A stretch of 24,677 bases of DNA from Deferribacteres bacterium (lineage in GTDB: Bacteria > Thermosulfidibacterota > Thermosulfidibacteria > Thermosulfidibacterales > Thermosulfidibacteraceae), in NCBI GenBank assembly GCA_013153205.1, contig JAADEW010000066.1, positions 1 to 24,677 of the forward strand. Direction: 5' to 3'. The notes beneath the pieces are model-generated. The model saw only the letters and a program-made list of their open reading frames with translations, searched no databases and was not told the origin of the DNA. Shown here one piece after another: positions 6,485 to 15,133 of this stretch (the first letter of the stretch is position 1; each line of letters begins with the position of its first letter). The position numbers were made by a program, and so were the translations under genes.

Positions 6485-7954
6485 ATGCTTGACGGTTTAC
6501 CGGAGATAGCCCTTACCTTTGACGATGTGTTGCTTCTGCCGAACAGGTCTTCTGTTCTGCCCAAGGATGTGGATGTGTCCACCTGGCTCACGAGGAACAT
6601 AAAGATTAACATACCACTGGTCTCTGCCGCTATGGATACTGTGACCGAGGCAGAGCTTGCCATAGCCCTTGCGCGTCAGGGAGGTATCGGCATTATCCAC
6701 AAGAACATGTCCATTGAAGAGCAGGCCAGGGAGGTGGATAAGGTCAAGAGGTCTGAATCGGGTATGATAGTCCACCCCATAACCATGCGTCCCTGGCAGA
6801 AGATAGGAGAGGCTCTGGAAGTGATGGCGAGATACAGGATATCCGGCGTTCCTGTGACCCTTGAGGACGGAACTCTCGTGGGCATCCTTACCAACAGGGA
6901 CCTGCGTTTTGAGACGGATATGGACCGAAGAATTGACGAGCTTATGACCAAGGACAACCTTATCACCGTTAAGGAAGGCATTACTCTTGAGGAGGCGAAA
7001 AAGCTTCTGCACAAATACAGAATAGAAAAGCTTCTGGTGGTGGATGAAGACTATAAGCTCAAAGGGCTTATTACCATAAAGGACATTGAAAAGATAAGAA
7101 AATACCCCAATGCCTGTAAGGACGAGATAGGAAGGCTACGGGTGGGAGCGGCGGTAGGGATTGCTCCTGACACCCTTGAGAGGGTTGCCGAGCTCGTCAA
7201 CGCCGGGGTTGATGTTATCTGCGTTGATACGGCACACGGACATTCCGAGCTCGTTCTTGGGATGGTGAAGCGGATAAAGGAGAAGTTTCCCGAAAAGGAT
7301 GTGATTGCCGGAAATGTTGCCACTCCTGACGGTGCAGAAGACCTGATAAAGGCGGGGGCCGATGCGGTAAAGGTTGGGGTTGGTCCCGGTTCCATATGCA
7401 CCACGAGGGTGGTTGCAGGTGTGGGAGTGCCACAGCTTACCGCTATAATGTGGTGTTCAAAGGTGGCTAAAAGATACGGTGTTCCTCTTATAGCTGACGG
7501 CGGCATAAAGTATTCAGGGGACATTACCAAGGCCATTGCGGCAGGGGCTGATTCTGTGATGATAGGAAACCTCTTTGCCGGAACCAAGGAGAGCCCCGGT
7601 GAGGTGGTTCTGTATCAGGGAAGAAGCTACAAGGTTTACAGGGGTATGGGTTCAATTGATGCCATGAAAAAAGGCTCCAAAGACCGGTATTTCAGAGACG
7701 AGTTTGAGCTCGATACAAAGAAACTCGTTCCCGAGGGAATAGAGGGAAGGGTGCCTTACAGGGGTCCCCTTGCAGATATGGTGTTTCAGCTCGTTGGCGG
7801 GTTGAGAGCAGGAATGGGATACTGCGGAGCCGCTACCATTTTTGAACTTCAGAAGAAGGCAAAGTTTGTTAGAATCACCAATGCAGGCTTAAGGGAAAGC
7901 CACGTTCACGACGTCATCATAACCAAAGAGGCTCCCAACTACTGGCTTGAATAG
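6485..7954 (+). CDS. guaB: inosine-5'-monophosphate dehydrogenase
   Basis: GuaB oxidises IMP to XMP with NAD+, the committed step to GMP. The TIM barrel carries the catalytic loop GPGSICTTR with nucleophile C305, the IMP-binding segment LIADGGIKYSGD and the flap. Two CBS domains are inserted at about residues 93-210; in other bacteria they bind adenine and guanine nucleotides as regulators. The 489-residue length is standard. AGGAGG overlapping the asd stop positions the ATG at 6485. A strong hairpin-plus-T-run follows, so guaB ends the asd-guaB unit. It acts on the product of PurH, encoded a few kilobases away on the other strand. Confidence 0.97.
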   Translation: MLDGLPEIALTFDDVLLLPNRSSVLPKDVDVSTWLTRNIKINIPLVSAAMDTVTEAELAIALARQGGIGIIHKNMSIEEQAREVDKVKRSESGMIVHPITMRPWQKIGEALEVMARYRISGVPVTLEDGTLVGILTNRDLRFETDMDRRIDELMTKDNLITVKEGITLEEAKKLLHKYRIEKLLVVDEDYKLKGLITIKDIEKIRKYPNACKDEIGRLRVGAAVGIAPDTLERVAELVNAGVDVICVDTAHGHSELVLGMVKRIKEKFPEKDVIAGNVATPDGAEDLIKAGADAVKVGVGPGSICTTRVVAGVGVPQLTAIMWCSKVAKRYGVPLIADGGIKYSGDITKAIAAGADSVMIGNLFAGTKESPGEVVLYQGRSYKVYRGMGSIDAMKKGSKDRYFRDEFELDTKKLVPEGIEGRVPYRGPLADMVFQLVGGLRAGMGYCGAATIFELQKKAKFVRITNAGLRESHVHDVIITKEAPNYWLE

Positions 7955-7984
7955 GAACAAAGGCGCAAATGTAAAGGCAGAGAT

Positions 7985-8013
7985 GGGAAAGCCCTTGAGG
8001 GCTTTCCCTTTTT
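7985..8013 (+). terminator. intrinsic terminator after guaB
   Basis: A perfect ten-base stem (7985-7994 with 7999-8008, arm GGGAAAGCCC) closes a TTGA loop and is followed by five T and a T-rich run. It lies 30 bases after the guaB stop and ends next to the argG stop on the opposite strand. On the minus strand the hairpin is followed by ATCTCTGCC rather than a U tract, so it should be much weaker for argG. Confidence 0.9.
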
Positions 8014-9210
8014 CTATTTCTTCCTTGCCATAACCTTGTAGGGCAGGCCCCATATCTTACAGAAGCCTTCTCCCGCCTTGTGTTCAAAGGCATCTTTGGC
8101 GTCGTAAGTGGCGAGCTCGTAGTCGTATATGGAGTAGGGGGATTTTCTTCCCACGGGAGTGACGGTTCCTTTGTAAAGTTTTACCCTTACATCGCCTGTA
8201 AGCCTTTCGTTTAAAGTGTCCATGAAGGCATCCAGAGCTTCCCTTGTGGGGGAGAACCAGAGTCCGTAATAGACAAGCTCGGCATACTTTATGGAGAGGT
8301 GTTCTTTAAGCCTGAAAGACTCCCTGTCAAGACAGAGGTGCTCCAGCTCTTTATGGGCGGTGTAGAGTATCATGGCACCCGGTGCTTCATAGACTTCCCT
8401 TGACTTAATGCCTACGAGCCTGTCCTCCACCATGTCAACCCTTCCCACACCGTGTCTTGCCCCTATCTCGTTCAGGGTGTTGACGAGGGATACCGGGTCG
8501 TAGCTTTTGCCGTCTATTGCAACGGGGATACCTTTTTCAAAGGATATGGTGAGGTATTCGGGCTTATCCGGTGCTTTTTCCGGGGAGGTGGTGATTAAGA
8601 AGGCGTCTTCTGGAGGTTCCGCCCACGGGTCTTCCAGAACGCCGCACTCAATGGAGATGCTCCAGATGTTTCTATCTATGGAGTAGGGCTTTTCCTTGGT
8701 TACCTCCACGGGAATTCCGTGTTTCTGGGCATATTCCAGCTCTTCCTCTCTGGACTTGAACTCCCAGTCTCTAACCGGAGCCAGTATTTTAAGGTCAGGG
8801 TCAAGGGCCATGACCCCCACTTCAAACCTCACCTGGTCGTTTCCCTTGCCGGTGGCTCCGTGGACCACTGCATCTGCTCCCTCTTTCTGGGCTATCTCCA
8901 CCAGATATTTGGCAATGATAGGCCTGTTGAGGGCTGTTCCAAGGGGATATTTCCCTTCGTAAAGTGCCTGTGCCTTCAATGCCTTGAAGCAGTAGTCAGT
9001 TAAGAACTCCTCCTTGAGGTCAAGGATGTAAACCTTGCTTGCCCCCGTCTTGTAAGCCTTTTCCTCTACCTCTTTTAAGTCTTCCTGCTGTCCCACGTCA
9101 GCGGAAAAGGCTATAACCTCACAGCCGTATTTCTCTATGAGCCACTTGAGTATTACTGATGTGTCAAGCCCTCCTGAATAAGCCAAAACCACCTTTTTAA
9201 TGCTGTCCAT
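8014..9210 (-). CDS. argG: argininosuccinate synthase
   Basis: ArgG joins citrulline and aspartate using ATP to give argininosuccinate, the penultimate step of arginine synthesis. The N-type ATP pyrophosphatase P-loop SGGLDTS is at residues 12-18, and the family's GATGKGNDQVRFE block is present. The length of 398 residues is normal for the class. The start ATG at 9210 has GGGAGGAG four bases before it and lies 15 bases after the argF stop, so argF-argG is one unit. No argH is present in the window, so the final lyase must lie elsewhere. Confidence 0.97.
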   Translation of the reverse strand: MDSIKKVVLAYSGGLDTSVILKWLIEKYGCEVIAFSADVGQQEDLKEVEEKAYKTGASKVYILDLKEEFLTDYCFKALKAQALYEGKYPLGTALNRPIIAKYLVEIAQKEGADAVVHGATGKGNDQVRFEVGVMALDPDLKILAPVRDWEFKSREEELEYAQKHGIPVEVTKEKPYSIDRNIWSISIECGVLEDPWAEPPEDAFLITTSPEKAPDKPEYLTISFEKGIPVAIDGKSYDPVSLVNTLNEIGARHGVGRVDMVEDRLVGIKSREVYEAPGAMILYTAHKELEHLCLDRESFRLKEHLSIKYAELVYYGLWFSPTREALDAFMDTLNERLTGDVRVKLYKGTVTPVGRKSPYSIYDYELATYDAKDAFEHKAGEGFCKIWGLPYKVMARKK

Positions 9211-9225
9211 AACGCTCCTCCCTTT

Positions 9226-10140
9226 TTAAGGGTTTATACCCAGTAAAAACAGTATTATGGCCTTCTGCATGTGAAGCCTGTTTTCGGCTTCGTCCCACAC
9301 TATTGAGCGGGGACCGTCAATAACGCTGTCGGTTACCTCTTCTCCCCTGTGAGCGGGGAGGCAGTGCATGAAGTATGCCGCGGATGAAATGTTCATGAGT
9401 TCATCGTTCACCTGAAAGTCCCTGAAGGCTTTTAGCCTTTCCTTCTTTTCGTCTTCCTGTCCCATACTGCACCACACATCGGTGTAAATCACATGGGCAT
9501 CCTTCACGTCCTCTCCGGGGTTGTGGGATACCTTCACCTTTGCCCCTGCCTTCAGGGCGTCTTCAAGGATTTCGGCATCGGGTTCGTATCCCTTGGGACA
9601 GCTTATAATGAGTTCAAAATCGAGCTTTGCGGCGAGGTTTATCCACGAGTTGGCTATGTTGTTCCCGTCTCCCACGAAAACGAGCTTGAAGTTTTCGTAT
9701 CTTCCCAGTTTCTCGTAGATGGTGTATATGTCCGCAAGTATCTGGCATGGGTGAAGCAGGTCGGACAGTCCGTTTATAACCGGAATTTCTGCTGATTGAG
9801 CGAATCTTTCAAGGGTTTCGTGGGAATAGACCCTGAGCACGGCAACATCAATGTAGCGCGATAAAACCTTCGCCGTGTCTTCTATGGTTTCTCCGCGGCC
9901 AAGCTGAAGCTCTCTGGGACTCATGAAGATGGCGTCCCCTCCCATCTGATACATGCCCGTCTCAAAGGAGACCCTCGTTCTGGTTGACGGCTTTTCAAAG
10001 AGAAGTCCCAGAACCCTGCCCTCAAGAGGGGTGTATTTGAGACCTTCCTTCCTTCTTCTTTTTAGAATCCGGGTGTCGTGGATGAGCTTTTCTATCTCTT
10101 CCTTACTGAGCTCTTTTATTGACAAAAGGTCCCTTTTCAT
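9226..10140 (-). CDS. argF: ornithine carbamoyltransferase
   Basis: It makes citrulline from ornithine and carbamoyl phosphate. Signature elements are complete: carbamoyl-phosphate motif STRTR (52-56), HPCQ (130-133), the ornithine-side DVWCSMG loop (221-227) and HCLPAHRGEEV starting at 259 with the active-site cysteine. The 304-residue length fits anabolic enzymes. The ATG at 10140 follows an excellent AAGGGGAG site. A perfect TATAAT lies on the minus strand about 36 bases upstream. The SMG loop and HCLP separate it from aspartate carbamoyltransferase. Confidence 0.97.
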   Translation of the reverse strand: MKRDLLSIKELSKEEIEKLIHDTRILKRRRKEGLKYTPLEGRVLGLLFEKPSTRTRVSFETGMYQMGGDAIFMSPRELQLGRGETIEDTAKVLSRYIDVAVLRVYSHETLERFAQSAEIPVINGLSDLLHPCQILADIYTIYEKLGRYENFKLVFVGDGNNIANSWINLAAKLDFELIISCPKGYEPDAEILEDALKAGAKVKVSHNPGEDVKDAHVIYTDVWCSMGQEDEKKERLKAFRDFQVNDELMNISSAAYFMHCLPAHRGEEVTDSVIDGPRSIVWDEAENRLHMQKAIILFLLGINP

Positions 10141-10152
10141 CTTTAACTCCCC

Positions 10153-10181
10153 TTAAATCTCTTAACAGACAAGGTATTATA
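10153..10181. promoter_or_regulatory. back-to-back arg promoters sharing a -10 element
   Basis: The run TATTATA at 10175-10181 reads as TATAAT on the minus strand (10181-10176) for argF-argG and as TATTAT (10175-10180) on the plus strand for the argA unit. The plus strand has TTAAAT at 10153-10158 with a 16-base spacer. The minus strand has only a weak -35 (TTGCTT, 15 bases away). The plus -10 ends six bases before the argA ATG, so that transcript would be leaderless. I see no ArgR-box-like palindrome. Confidence 0.55.
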
Positions 10182-10186
10182 CGAGG

Positions 10187-10660
10187 ATGGTTAGAAAAGC
10201 AACATTAAAGGACGCTGAAGCTATATTCACTTTGATATCTTTTTATTCAAAGGAGGGACTGCTTCTGCCCCTTACATTGTCGGAAATATACGAAAATATA
10301 CGGGATTTCTGCGTGGTGGATATTGATGGAGATGTTAAGGGATGCGGGGCTTTGAAGATTTTTTCATCGGAGCTTGCGGAGATAAGGTCTGTTGCTGTAT
10401 CACATGAATTGAAGGGCAGGGGATGGGGCAGGCGGATTGTGGAGTTCTGTCTTTGTGAGGCAAAGGATATGGGGATATCCAAGGTGTTTGTGCTTACCAC
10501 TTCCGTTGATTTCTTTGCAAAGTGCGGCTTTTCAGAGGTGGACAAGAGGATTCTGCCCCACAAGGTGTGGAAGGACTGCATAAAATGCCCCCGATTCCCC
10601 GATTGCGATGAGGTTGCTATGATAAAAGATTTGGAGGAAAGTGATGGACTACCATGTTAA
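10187..10660 (+). CDS. argA: ArgA-like N-acetyltransferase (short N-acetylglutamate synthase)
   Basis: This is a stand-alone GNAT protein of 157 residues, the type that makes N-acetylglutamate in bacteria lacking the long kinase-fused ArgA. The N-terminus RKATLKDAEAIFTLI followed by EGLLLPLTLSEIYENIRDF is characteristic of this group, with Mycobacterium Rv2747 as the studied example. The acetyl-CoA loop is RGWGRR (78-83). The C-terminal part has cysteines C131, C134 and C140 (pattern C-x2-C-x5-C), which occur in several relatives and could bind metal. Placement divergent from argF-argG supports the arginine role. The gene starts almost at its inferred transcription start and overlaps ahcY by 17 bases. 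The substrate call rests on family likeness and context. Confidence 0.78.
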   Translation: MVRKATLKDAEAIFTLISFYSKEGLLLPLTLSEIYENIRDFCVVDIDGDVKGCGALKIFSSELAEIRSVAVSHELKGRGWGRRIVEFCLCEAKDMGISKVFVLTTSVDFFAKCGFSEVDKRILPHKVWKDCIKCPRFPDCDEVAMIKDLEESDGLPC

Positions 10661-11960
10661 GGACTTGAACCTTGCCGATAAGGGAAAGAACAGGATTGAA
10701 TGGGCGGCTATTGAGATGCCGGTTTTAAAGCTTATCGGCGATAGATTTGAGAGGGAGAAGGCTCTGGAAGGGGTAAGAATAGCCGCATGCCTTCATGTGA
10801 CCACGGAGACGGCAAATCTTATGCTTGCCTTGAAAAGGGGAGGAGCCGAGGTTTGTCTTTGCGCTTCCAATCCCCTTTCAACGCAGGACGATGTGGCCGC
10901 CGCTCTTGTTAAGCACTACGGGATTCCCGTTTTTGCCGTTAGGGGAGAGGACAGGGATACCTATTACGAGCACATATGGGAGTGTATCTCTCGCTTTCCC
11001 CACATAGTCATGGACGATGGGGCTGACCTGACATCTACCCTTCACATGATAGCCTTCAGGGATTTTGAGAGGATGCCTGAACAGGTGAAAAGGGGTCTGG
11101 AAGGGATTGACGCGGATGCTCTGCTTTCCAATGTGGTGGGGGGAACGGAGGAGACCACCACAGGAGTTATAAGGTTGAGGAGTCTGGAAAAAGAGGGAAA
11201 GCTGAAGTATCCCGTGATAGCCGTCAACGATGCTTACACGAAACACCTTTTTGACAACAGATACGGCACGGGCCAGTCCACCATAGACGGCATACTGAGG
11301 GCGACCAACAGACTTATAGCCGGTTCTTTCTTCGTGGTCTGCGGATACGGATGGTGCGGAAGAGGCGTGGCTATGAGAGCGGCTGGTATGGGAGCCAAGG
11401 TAATAGTATGTGAGGTGGACCCTGTTCGTGCCCTTGAGGCGGTTATGGACGGGTATCTCGTTATGCCTTTGATAGAGGCGGCCAGGATAGGGGATTTCTT
11501 CGTGACGGTAACGGGGGATATATCCGTTTTGAGGAAGGAGCACTTTGAGGTTATGAAAGACGGTGCGATACTCGCTAACTCGGGCCATTTTGACGTTGAG
11601 ATTGACTTGAAGGCTTTGAGAGCCATGGCAAAGTCGGTGAAGAGGGTTCGCGAATATGTTGACGAATACACTCTGGAGGATGGAAGGCGGATATTCCTTC
11701 TCGGTGAAGGGAGGCTTGTGAACCTCGTTGCGGCGGAGGGGCATCCTGCCGCTGTGATGGATATGAGCTTTGCCAATCAGGCGCTGTCGGCGGAGTTTCT
11801 GTGGACTAACAGGGGAGGGCTTGAACCCAGGGTTTACAGTGTTCCAGAGGAGCTCGACAGGGAGGTTGCGTCCCTGAAGCTGAAGAGCATGGGGGTTGAG
11901 ATTGACACCCTTACCGAGGAGCAGATTAAATACCTTTCTTCCTGGGAGATAGGCACGTAA
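10644..11960 (+). CDS. ahcY: adenosylhomocysteinase, archaeal/Thermotoga-type
   Basis: It hydrolyses S-adenosylhomocysteine to adenosine and homocysteine using tightly bound NAD+. The NAD site is VVCGYGWCGRG (231-241). Catalytic residues K200 and D204 lie in VNDAYTKHLFDNRYGTGQS, and H51 in CLHVTTETAN. The YTKHLFDNRYGTGQS form is that of archaeal and Thermotoga enzymes, not the VTKSKFDN form of most bacteria and eukaryotes. At least one archaeal relative (M. jannaschii) prefers S-inosylhomocysteine, so substrate should be treated with care. GGAGG at 10633-10637 fits ATG at 10644 better than GTG at 10641. It overlaps argA, abuts gpsA exactly, and shares a unit with metK, consistent with a SAM cycle role. 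Confidence 0.9.
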   Translation: MDYHVKDLNLADKGKNRIEWAAIEMPVLKLIGDRFEREKALEGVRIAACLHVTTETANLMLALKRGGAEVCLCASNPLSTQDDVAAALVKHYGIPVFAVRGEDRDTYYEHIWECISRFPHIVMDDGADLTSTLHMIAFRDFERMPEQVKRGLEGIDADALLSNVVGGTEETTTGVIRLRSLEKEGKLKYPVIAVNDAYTKHLFDNRYGTGQSTIDGILRATNRLIAGSFFVVCGYGWCGRGVAMRAAGMGAKVIVCEVDPVRALEAVMDGYLVMPLIEAARIGDFFVTVTGDISVLRKEHFEVMKDGAILANSGHFDVEIDLKALRAMAKSVKRVREYVDEYTLEDGRRIFLLGEGRLVNLVAAEGHPAAVMDMSFANQALSAEFLWTNRGGLEPRVYSVPEELDREVASLKLKSMGVEIDTLTEEQIKYLSSWEIGT

Positions 11961-12965
11961 ATGAAGATAGCGGTCATTGGTGCTGGTTCCTGGGGAACTA
12001 CTATTGCCCATCTTCTTGCCTTAAAAGGGTTTGATGTCCTCCTCTGGTGCTACGAGAAGGAGGTTGCAGAGGCTGTAAACACCTTAAGGGAGAATATTCT
12101 ATACCTCAGGGGATACAGGCTTTCCTCCAAAATTAAAGCCACCCATCTCATGGAGGAGGTGAGGGACGCAGAGCTCTATGTGAACGCCGTTCCCGTTCAG
12201 TATATAAGGAATGTATGGAGCAGGCTTAAAGAACACATTGAAGGAAACCCTGTTTATGTGGTTAACCTTTCCAAAGGTATAGAGGTCAGGGAGAGGAAGC
12301 TCGTTCACGAGATACTGGGGGATGTTCTGAAGGACGATTTGGTTTACGCCGTATTGTCGGGTCCTTCCTTTGCAAAGGAGGTTATAGAGGGAAAACCCAC
12401 GGCTGTAACCCTTTCCTCTCTGAATGAGGACTTTGCAGTGAGCATGAGACAGCTGTTCACCACTTCAAACTTCAGGGTATATTCCCATCACGACGTTGTG
12501 GGGGTTGAGGTGGCGGGGGCTTTGAAGAATGTTATAGCCATTGCGGCAGGTATATGCGTGGGACTGGGGCTTGGGCACAACTCCATAGCTTCTCTTATAA
12601 CCAGAGCGCTGGTTGAGATTACGAGGTTCGGTAAGGCTCTGGGAGCCGAGTCCCACACATTTTTCGGGCTTGCAGGTATGGGAGATTTGGTGCTTACATG
12701 CACCGGGGACCTGAGCAGAAACAGAAGGGTCGGTGTTGAAATCGGCAGGGGTAAGTCCCTAAATTATGCCTTGAGGAAGCTTAAAGGTGTTGCAGAAGGG
12801 GTTGAAACGGTGCGGGCTGTGGTTGAGATGGCCAAGGAGCTTTCTGTGGAGATGCCCATATCTTCTGAGGTGTATCAGGTGCTCTTTTGCGGTAAAAAGC
12901 CTGCGGATAGTATCGCGGCATTAATGGGAAGGGAAACGAAATTTGAGTTTTACTGGCTTGAATAA
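11961..12965 (+). CDS. gpsA: glycerol-3-phosphate dehydrogenase [NAD(P)+]
   Basis: GpsA reduces dihydroxyacetone phosphate to sn-glycerol 3-phosphate for phospholipid synthesis. It has the Rossmann motif GAGSWG (7-12), the SGPSFAKEV block (133-141) and the catalytic lysine K189 in GALKNVIAIAAG. The 334-residue length is typical. Its ATG directly follows the ahcY TAA, so translation is probably coupled. The next gene, pgsA, uses glycerol 3-phosphate as a substrate, so the pair sits together logically. Confidence 0.96.
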   Translation: MKIAVIGAGSWGTTIAHLLALKGFDVLLWCYEKEVAEAVNTLRENILYLRGYRLSSKIKATHLMEEVRDAELYVNAVPVQYIRNVWSRLKEHIEGNPVYVVNLSKGIEVRERKLVHEILGDVLKDDLVYAVLSGPSFAKEVIEGKPTAVTLSSLNEDFAVSMRQLFTTSNFRVYSHHDVVGVEVAGALKNVIAIAAGICVGLGLGHNSIASLITRALVEITRFGKALGAESHTFFGLAGMGDLVLTCTGDLSRNRRVGVEIGRGKSLNYALRKLKGVAEGVETVRAVVEMAKELSVEMPISSEVYQVLFCGKKPADSIAALMGRETKFEFYWLE

Positions 12966-13479
12966 GCCCAATCTTCCCAATACTATAAGTCTGTTCAGGG
13001 TGCTTTCCGTTGTCCCCGTGGTCTTTTTTCTGTCCTCTGACTCTTCAGCCCTGCACAGGCTTGCCGGGGTTATCTTTCTTCTTGCGTCTTTGACGGACAT
13101 TGCAGACGGGATAATAGCGAGGAGCACGGGACAGGTTACCAATCTGGGAAAGCTTATAGACCCCCTTGCGGACAAAATACTTCTTGCCGGTGCGGTTATT
13201 CCCCTCGTCTATCTGCGTGAAATCTCTCCCTGGGTTGCCGTTTTGATTTTCGCCAGAGAATTTGCGATAACAGGCTTCAGAGCCGTTGCGGCTTCCAGAG
13301 GCAGGATTATAGCTGCCGATTTTATGGGCAAGGTTAAAACTTTGATATACACTGTATCGCTTACGCTGTTGATGTTTGATGTTAAAAGGTGGGGTATATG
13401 GCTTCTTTACTTTGGGGTTGGCTTGGCTTTATTATCTGCCTTTAAATACTTTAAAGAAAATATGGACTTGCTTGAATAA
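12943..13479 (+). CDS. pgsA: CDP-diacylglycerol-glycerol-3-phosphate 3-phosphatidyltransferase
   Basis: This integral membrane enzyme makes phosphatidylglycerol phosphate. The CDP-alcohol phosphotransferase motif is complete: D52, D55, G56, A59, R60, G69, D73 and D77. Several hydrophobic segments (about 18-30, 42-51, 78-100, 130-145 and 150-165) fit the multi-pass fold. There is no ATG near the N-terminus. TTG at 12943, eight bases after GAAGGGA, is the best start and overlaps gpsA by 23 bases. A second TTG at 12958 gives an N-terminus closer to the family (MNKPNLPNTISLFR) but lacks a ribosome-binding site. At 178 residues the length is normal. A phosphatidylserine or related CDP-alcohol synthase is less likely given gpsA next door. 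Confidence 0.88.
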   Translation: MSFTGLNKPNLPNTISLFRVLSVVPVVFFLSSDSSALHRLAGVIFLLASLTDIADGIIARSTGQVTNLGKLIDPLADKILLAGAVIPLVYLREISPWVAVLIFAREFAITGFRAVAASRGRIIAADFMGKVKTLIYTVSLTLLMFDVKRWGIWLLYFGVGLALLSAFKYFKENMDLLE

Positions 13480-13493
13480 CTGGAGGTGCTGAA

Positions 13494-14660
13494 ATGTATG
13501 AGGTTAAGGGTAAGGTTCTGTTTACTTCGGAATCCGTAACTGAAGGACACCCTGATAAACTTGCCGACCAGATTTCCGACGCCATTCTTGACGCCATAAT
13601 GGAGAAAGACCCTTACGGGAGGGTTGCGTGCGAAACCCTCGTGACTACCGGGCTGGTGTTTGTAGCCGGTGAAGTATCCACCACCTGCTATGTGGACATT
13701 CCCACCATTGCGAGGGAGACGGTAAGGGATGTGGGCTATACCAGAGCAAAATACGGCTTTGATTACGAGACCTGTGCGGTTATCACCTCAATCCACGAAC
13801 AGTCTCCCGACATAGCCATGGGGGTTGACCCCGGAGGTGCCGGAGACCAGGGGCTGATGTTCGGCTTTGCCGTTAACGAAACGCCTGAGCTTATGCCGCT
13901 TCCCATTATGCTTGCCCACAAACTGTGTATGAGGCTTGCAGAGGTGAGGAAGAAGGACATCCTAGAGTATCTCAGGCCCGATGGGAAGTCTCAGGTTACC
14001 GTTGAATACGAGGATGGAAGGCCCGTTAGGATTCATTCCATAGTGCTTTCAGCCCAGCACGCACCTGACATAACCCTGAGGCGTTTGAGGGAAGACCTTA
14101 TAGAGTATGTGATAAAGCCTGTCATTCCTCCTGAATACCTTGATGAAGAGTATGTGAGGTATTACATAAACCCCACCGGAAGGTTCGTTCTCGGCGGGCC
14201 CATGGCGGACACGGGACTTACCGGCAGAAAGATTATAGTTGACACTTACGGCGGTGCCGCAAGACACGGAGGAGGCTGTTTCTCCGGAAAAGACCCCACG
14301 AAGGTTGACAGGTCTGCCTCTTACATGGCTCGCTATGTTGCCAAAAATATAGTTGCGTCAGGTATAGCGCATGTTTGCGAGTTACAGCTTGCGTATGCTA
14401 TAGGCGTTCCCGAGCCTGTGGCAGTCTATGTGGATACCAAAAGGACGGGAGTTATCCCCGACGAGAAGATAGCAGAGATTGTGTGGAAGGTCTTTGACCT
14501 GACTCCCAAGGGGATGATAGAGACCCTTGATTTAAGAAGGCCCATTTACAAGAAGACGGCGGTTTACGGCCATTTCGGGAGGGAGTTGCCTGAATTTACA
14601 TGGGAAAGGACCGATAAAGCCGAGGAGATAAAACGGGAAGCCGAGCTTATCGGAGGATAG
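13494..14660 (+). CDS. metK: S-adenosylmethionine synthase
   Basis: MetK makes SAM from methionine and ATP. The N-terminal TSESVTEGHPDK motif (11-22, catalytic H19), the GAGDQG loop (115-120) and the phosphate-binding GGGCFSGKDPTKVDRS segment are all present. The length of 388 residues is normal for the bacterial family. GGAGG at 13482-13486 is seven bases before the ATG. It follows pgsA by 14 bases and precedes purE by two, within the long plus-strand run that also carries ahcY. Confidence 0.98.
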   Translation: MYEVKGKVLFTSESVTEGHPDKLADQISDAILDAIMEKDPYGRVACETLVTTGLVFVAGEVSTTCYVDIPTIARETVRDVGYTRAKYGFDYETCAVITSIHEQSPDIAMGVDPGGAGDQGLMFGFAVNETPELMPLPIMLAHKLCMRLAEVRKKDILEYLRPDGKSQVTVEYEDGRPVRIHSIVLSAQHAPDITLRRLREDLIEYVIKPVIPPEYLDEEYVRYYINPTGRFVLGGPMADTGLTGRKIIVDTYGGAARHGGGCFSGKDPTKVDRSASYMARYVAKNIVASGIAHVCELQLAYAIGVPEPVAVYVDTKRTGVIPDEKIAEIVWKVFDLTPKGMIETLDLRRPIYKKTAVYGHFGRELPEFTWERTDKAEEIKREAELIGG

Positions 14661-14662
14661 CA

Positions 14663-15133
14663 ATGGATGTTGCGGTAATCGCCGGAAGCAAAAGTGATAA
14701 AAAGTTCGTTGAGGGGCTTTTAAAGATACTGGACGATTTTGGAGTAGATTACGACTTTAAGATACTTTCCGCTCACAGAACCCCTTGTGAGCTTGTTGAA
14801 TACTTGAGGGAAGCGGAGTCAAAAGGGGTTAAGGTCTTTATAGCCCTCGCCGGTTATGCGGCTCATCTTCCGGGAGTGATAGCCGCTCATACCGTTCTTC
14901 CGGTTATAGGCGTTCCCCTTGCCACCTCCGTTTTGGCAGGGGTGGATTCGCTTCTTGCTATGGTGCAGATGCCCTCAGGGGTGCCTGTGGCAACCGTTGG
15001 GGTTAACGGTTCCAAAAACGCTGCCTTTTTAGCTCTTTCCATTCTTGCACTTGGAGACGAAAGCGTAAAAGCAAAGCTTCTGGATTACAGAAAAAAGATG
15101 GCAGAGGAGGTTCTTGAAAGTAATAACCCTTGA
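14663..15133 (+). CDS. purE: N5-carboxyaminoimidazole ribonucleotide mutase
   Basis: PurE forms 4-carboxy-AIR in purine synthesis. Conserved blocks are GSKSD (8-12), SAHRTP (36-41), AGYAAHLPG (63-71) and MPSGVPVATVGVNGSKNAA. The sequence looks like class I (mutase) PurE, which needs PurK as partner; no purK is present here. The 156-residue length is usual. GGAGG at 14652-14656 positions the ATG. The next gene overlaps its end by 20 bases. Confidence 0.95.
   Translation: MDVAVIAGSKSDKKFVEGLLKILDDFGVDYDFKILSAHRTPCELVEYLREAESKGVKVFIALAGYAAHLPGVIAAHTVLPVIGVPLATSVLAGVDSLLAMVQMPSGVPVATVGVNGSKNAAFLALSILALGDESVKAKLLDYRKKMAEEVLESNNP

Noticed and set aside
9206..9235. CCCTTAAAAAGGG dyad between argF and argG
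   Set aside because: It overlaps the argF stop and the argG ribosome-binding site; the stem is only five bases and a co-transcribed pair needs no terminator there.
10878..12011. 377-codon antisense frame opposite ahcY
   Set aside because: It is the reverse-strand shadow of a well-conserved adenosylhomocysteinase; the translation shows no family pattern.
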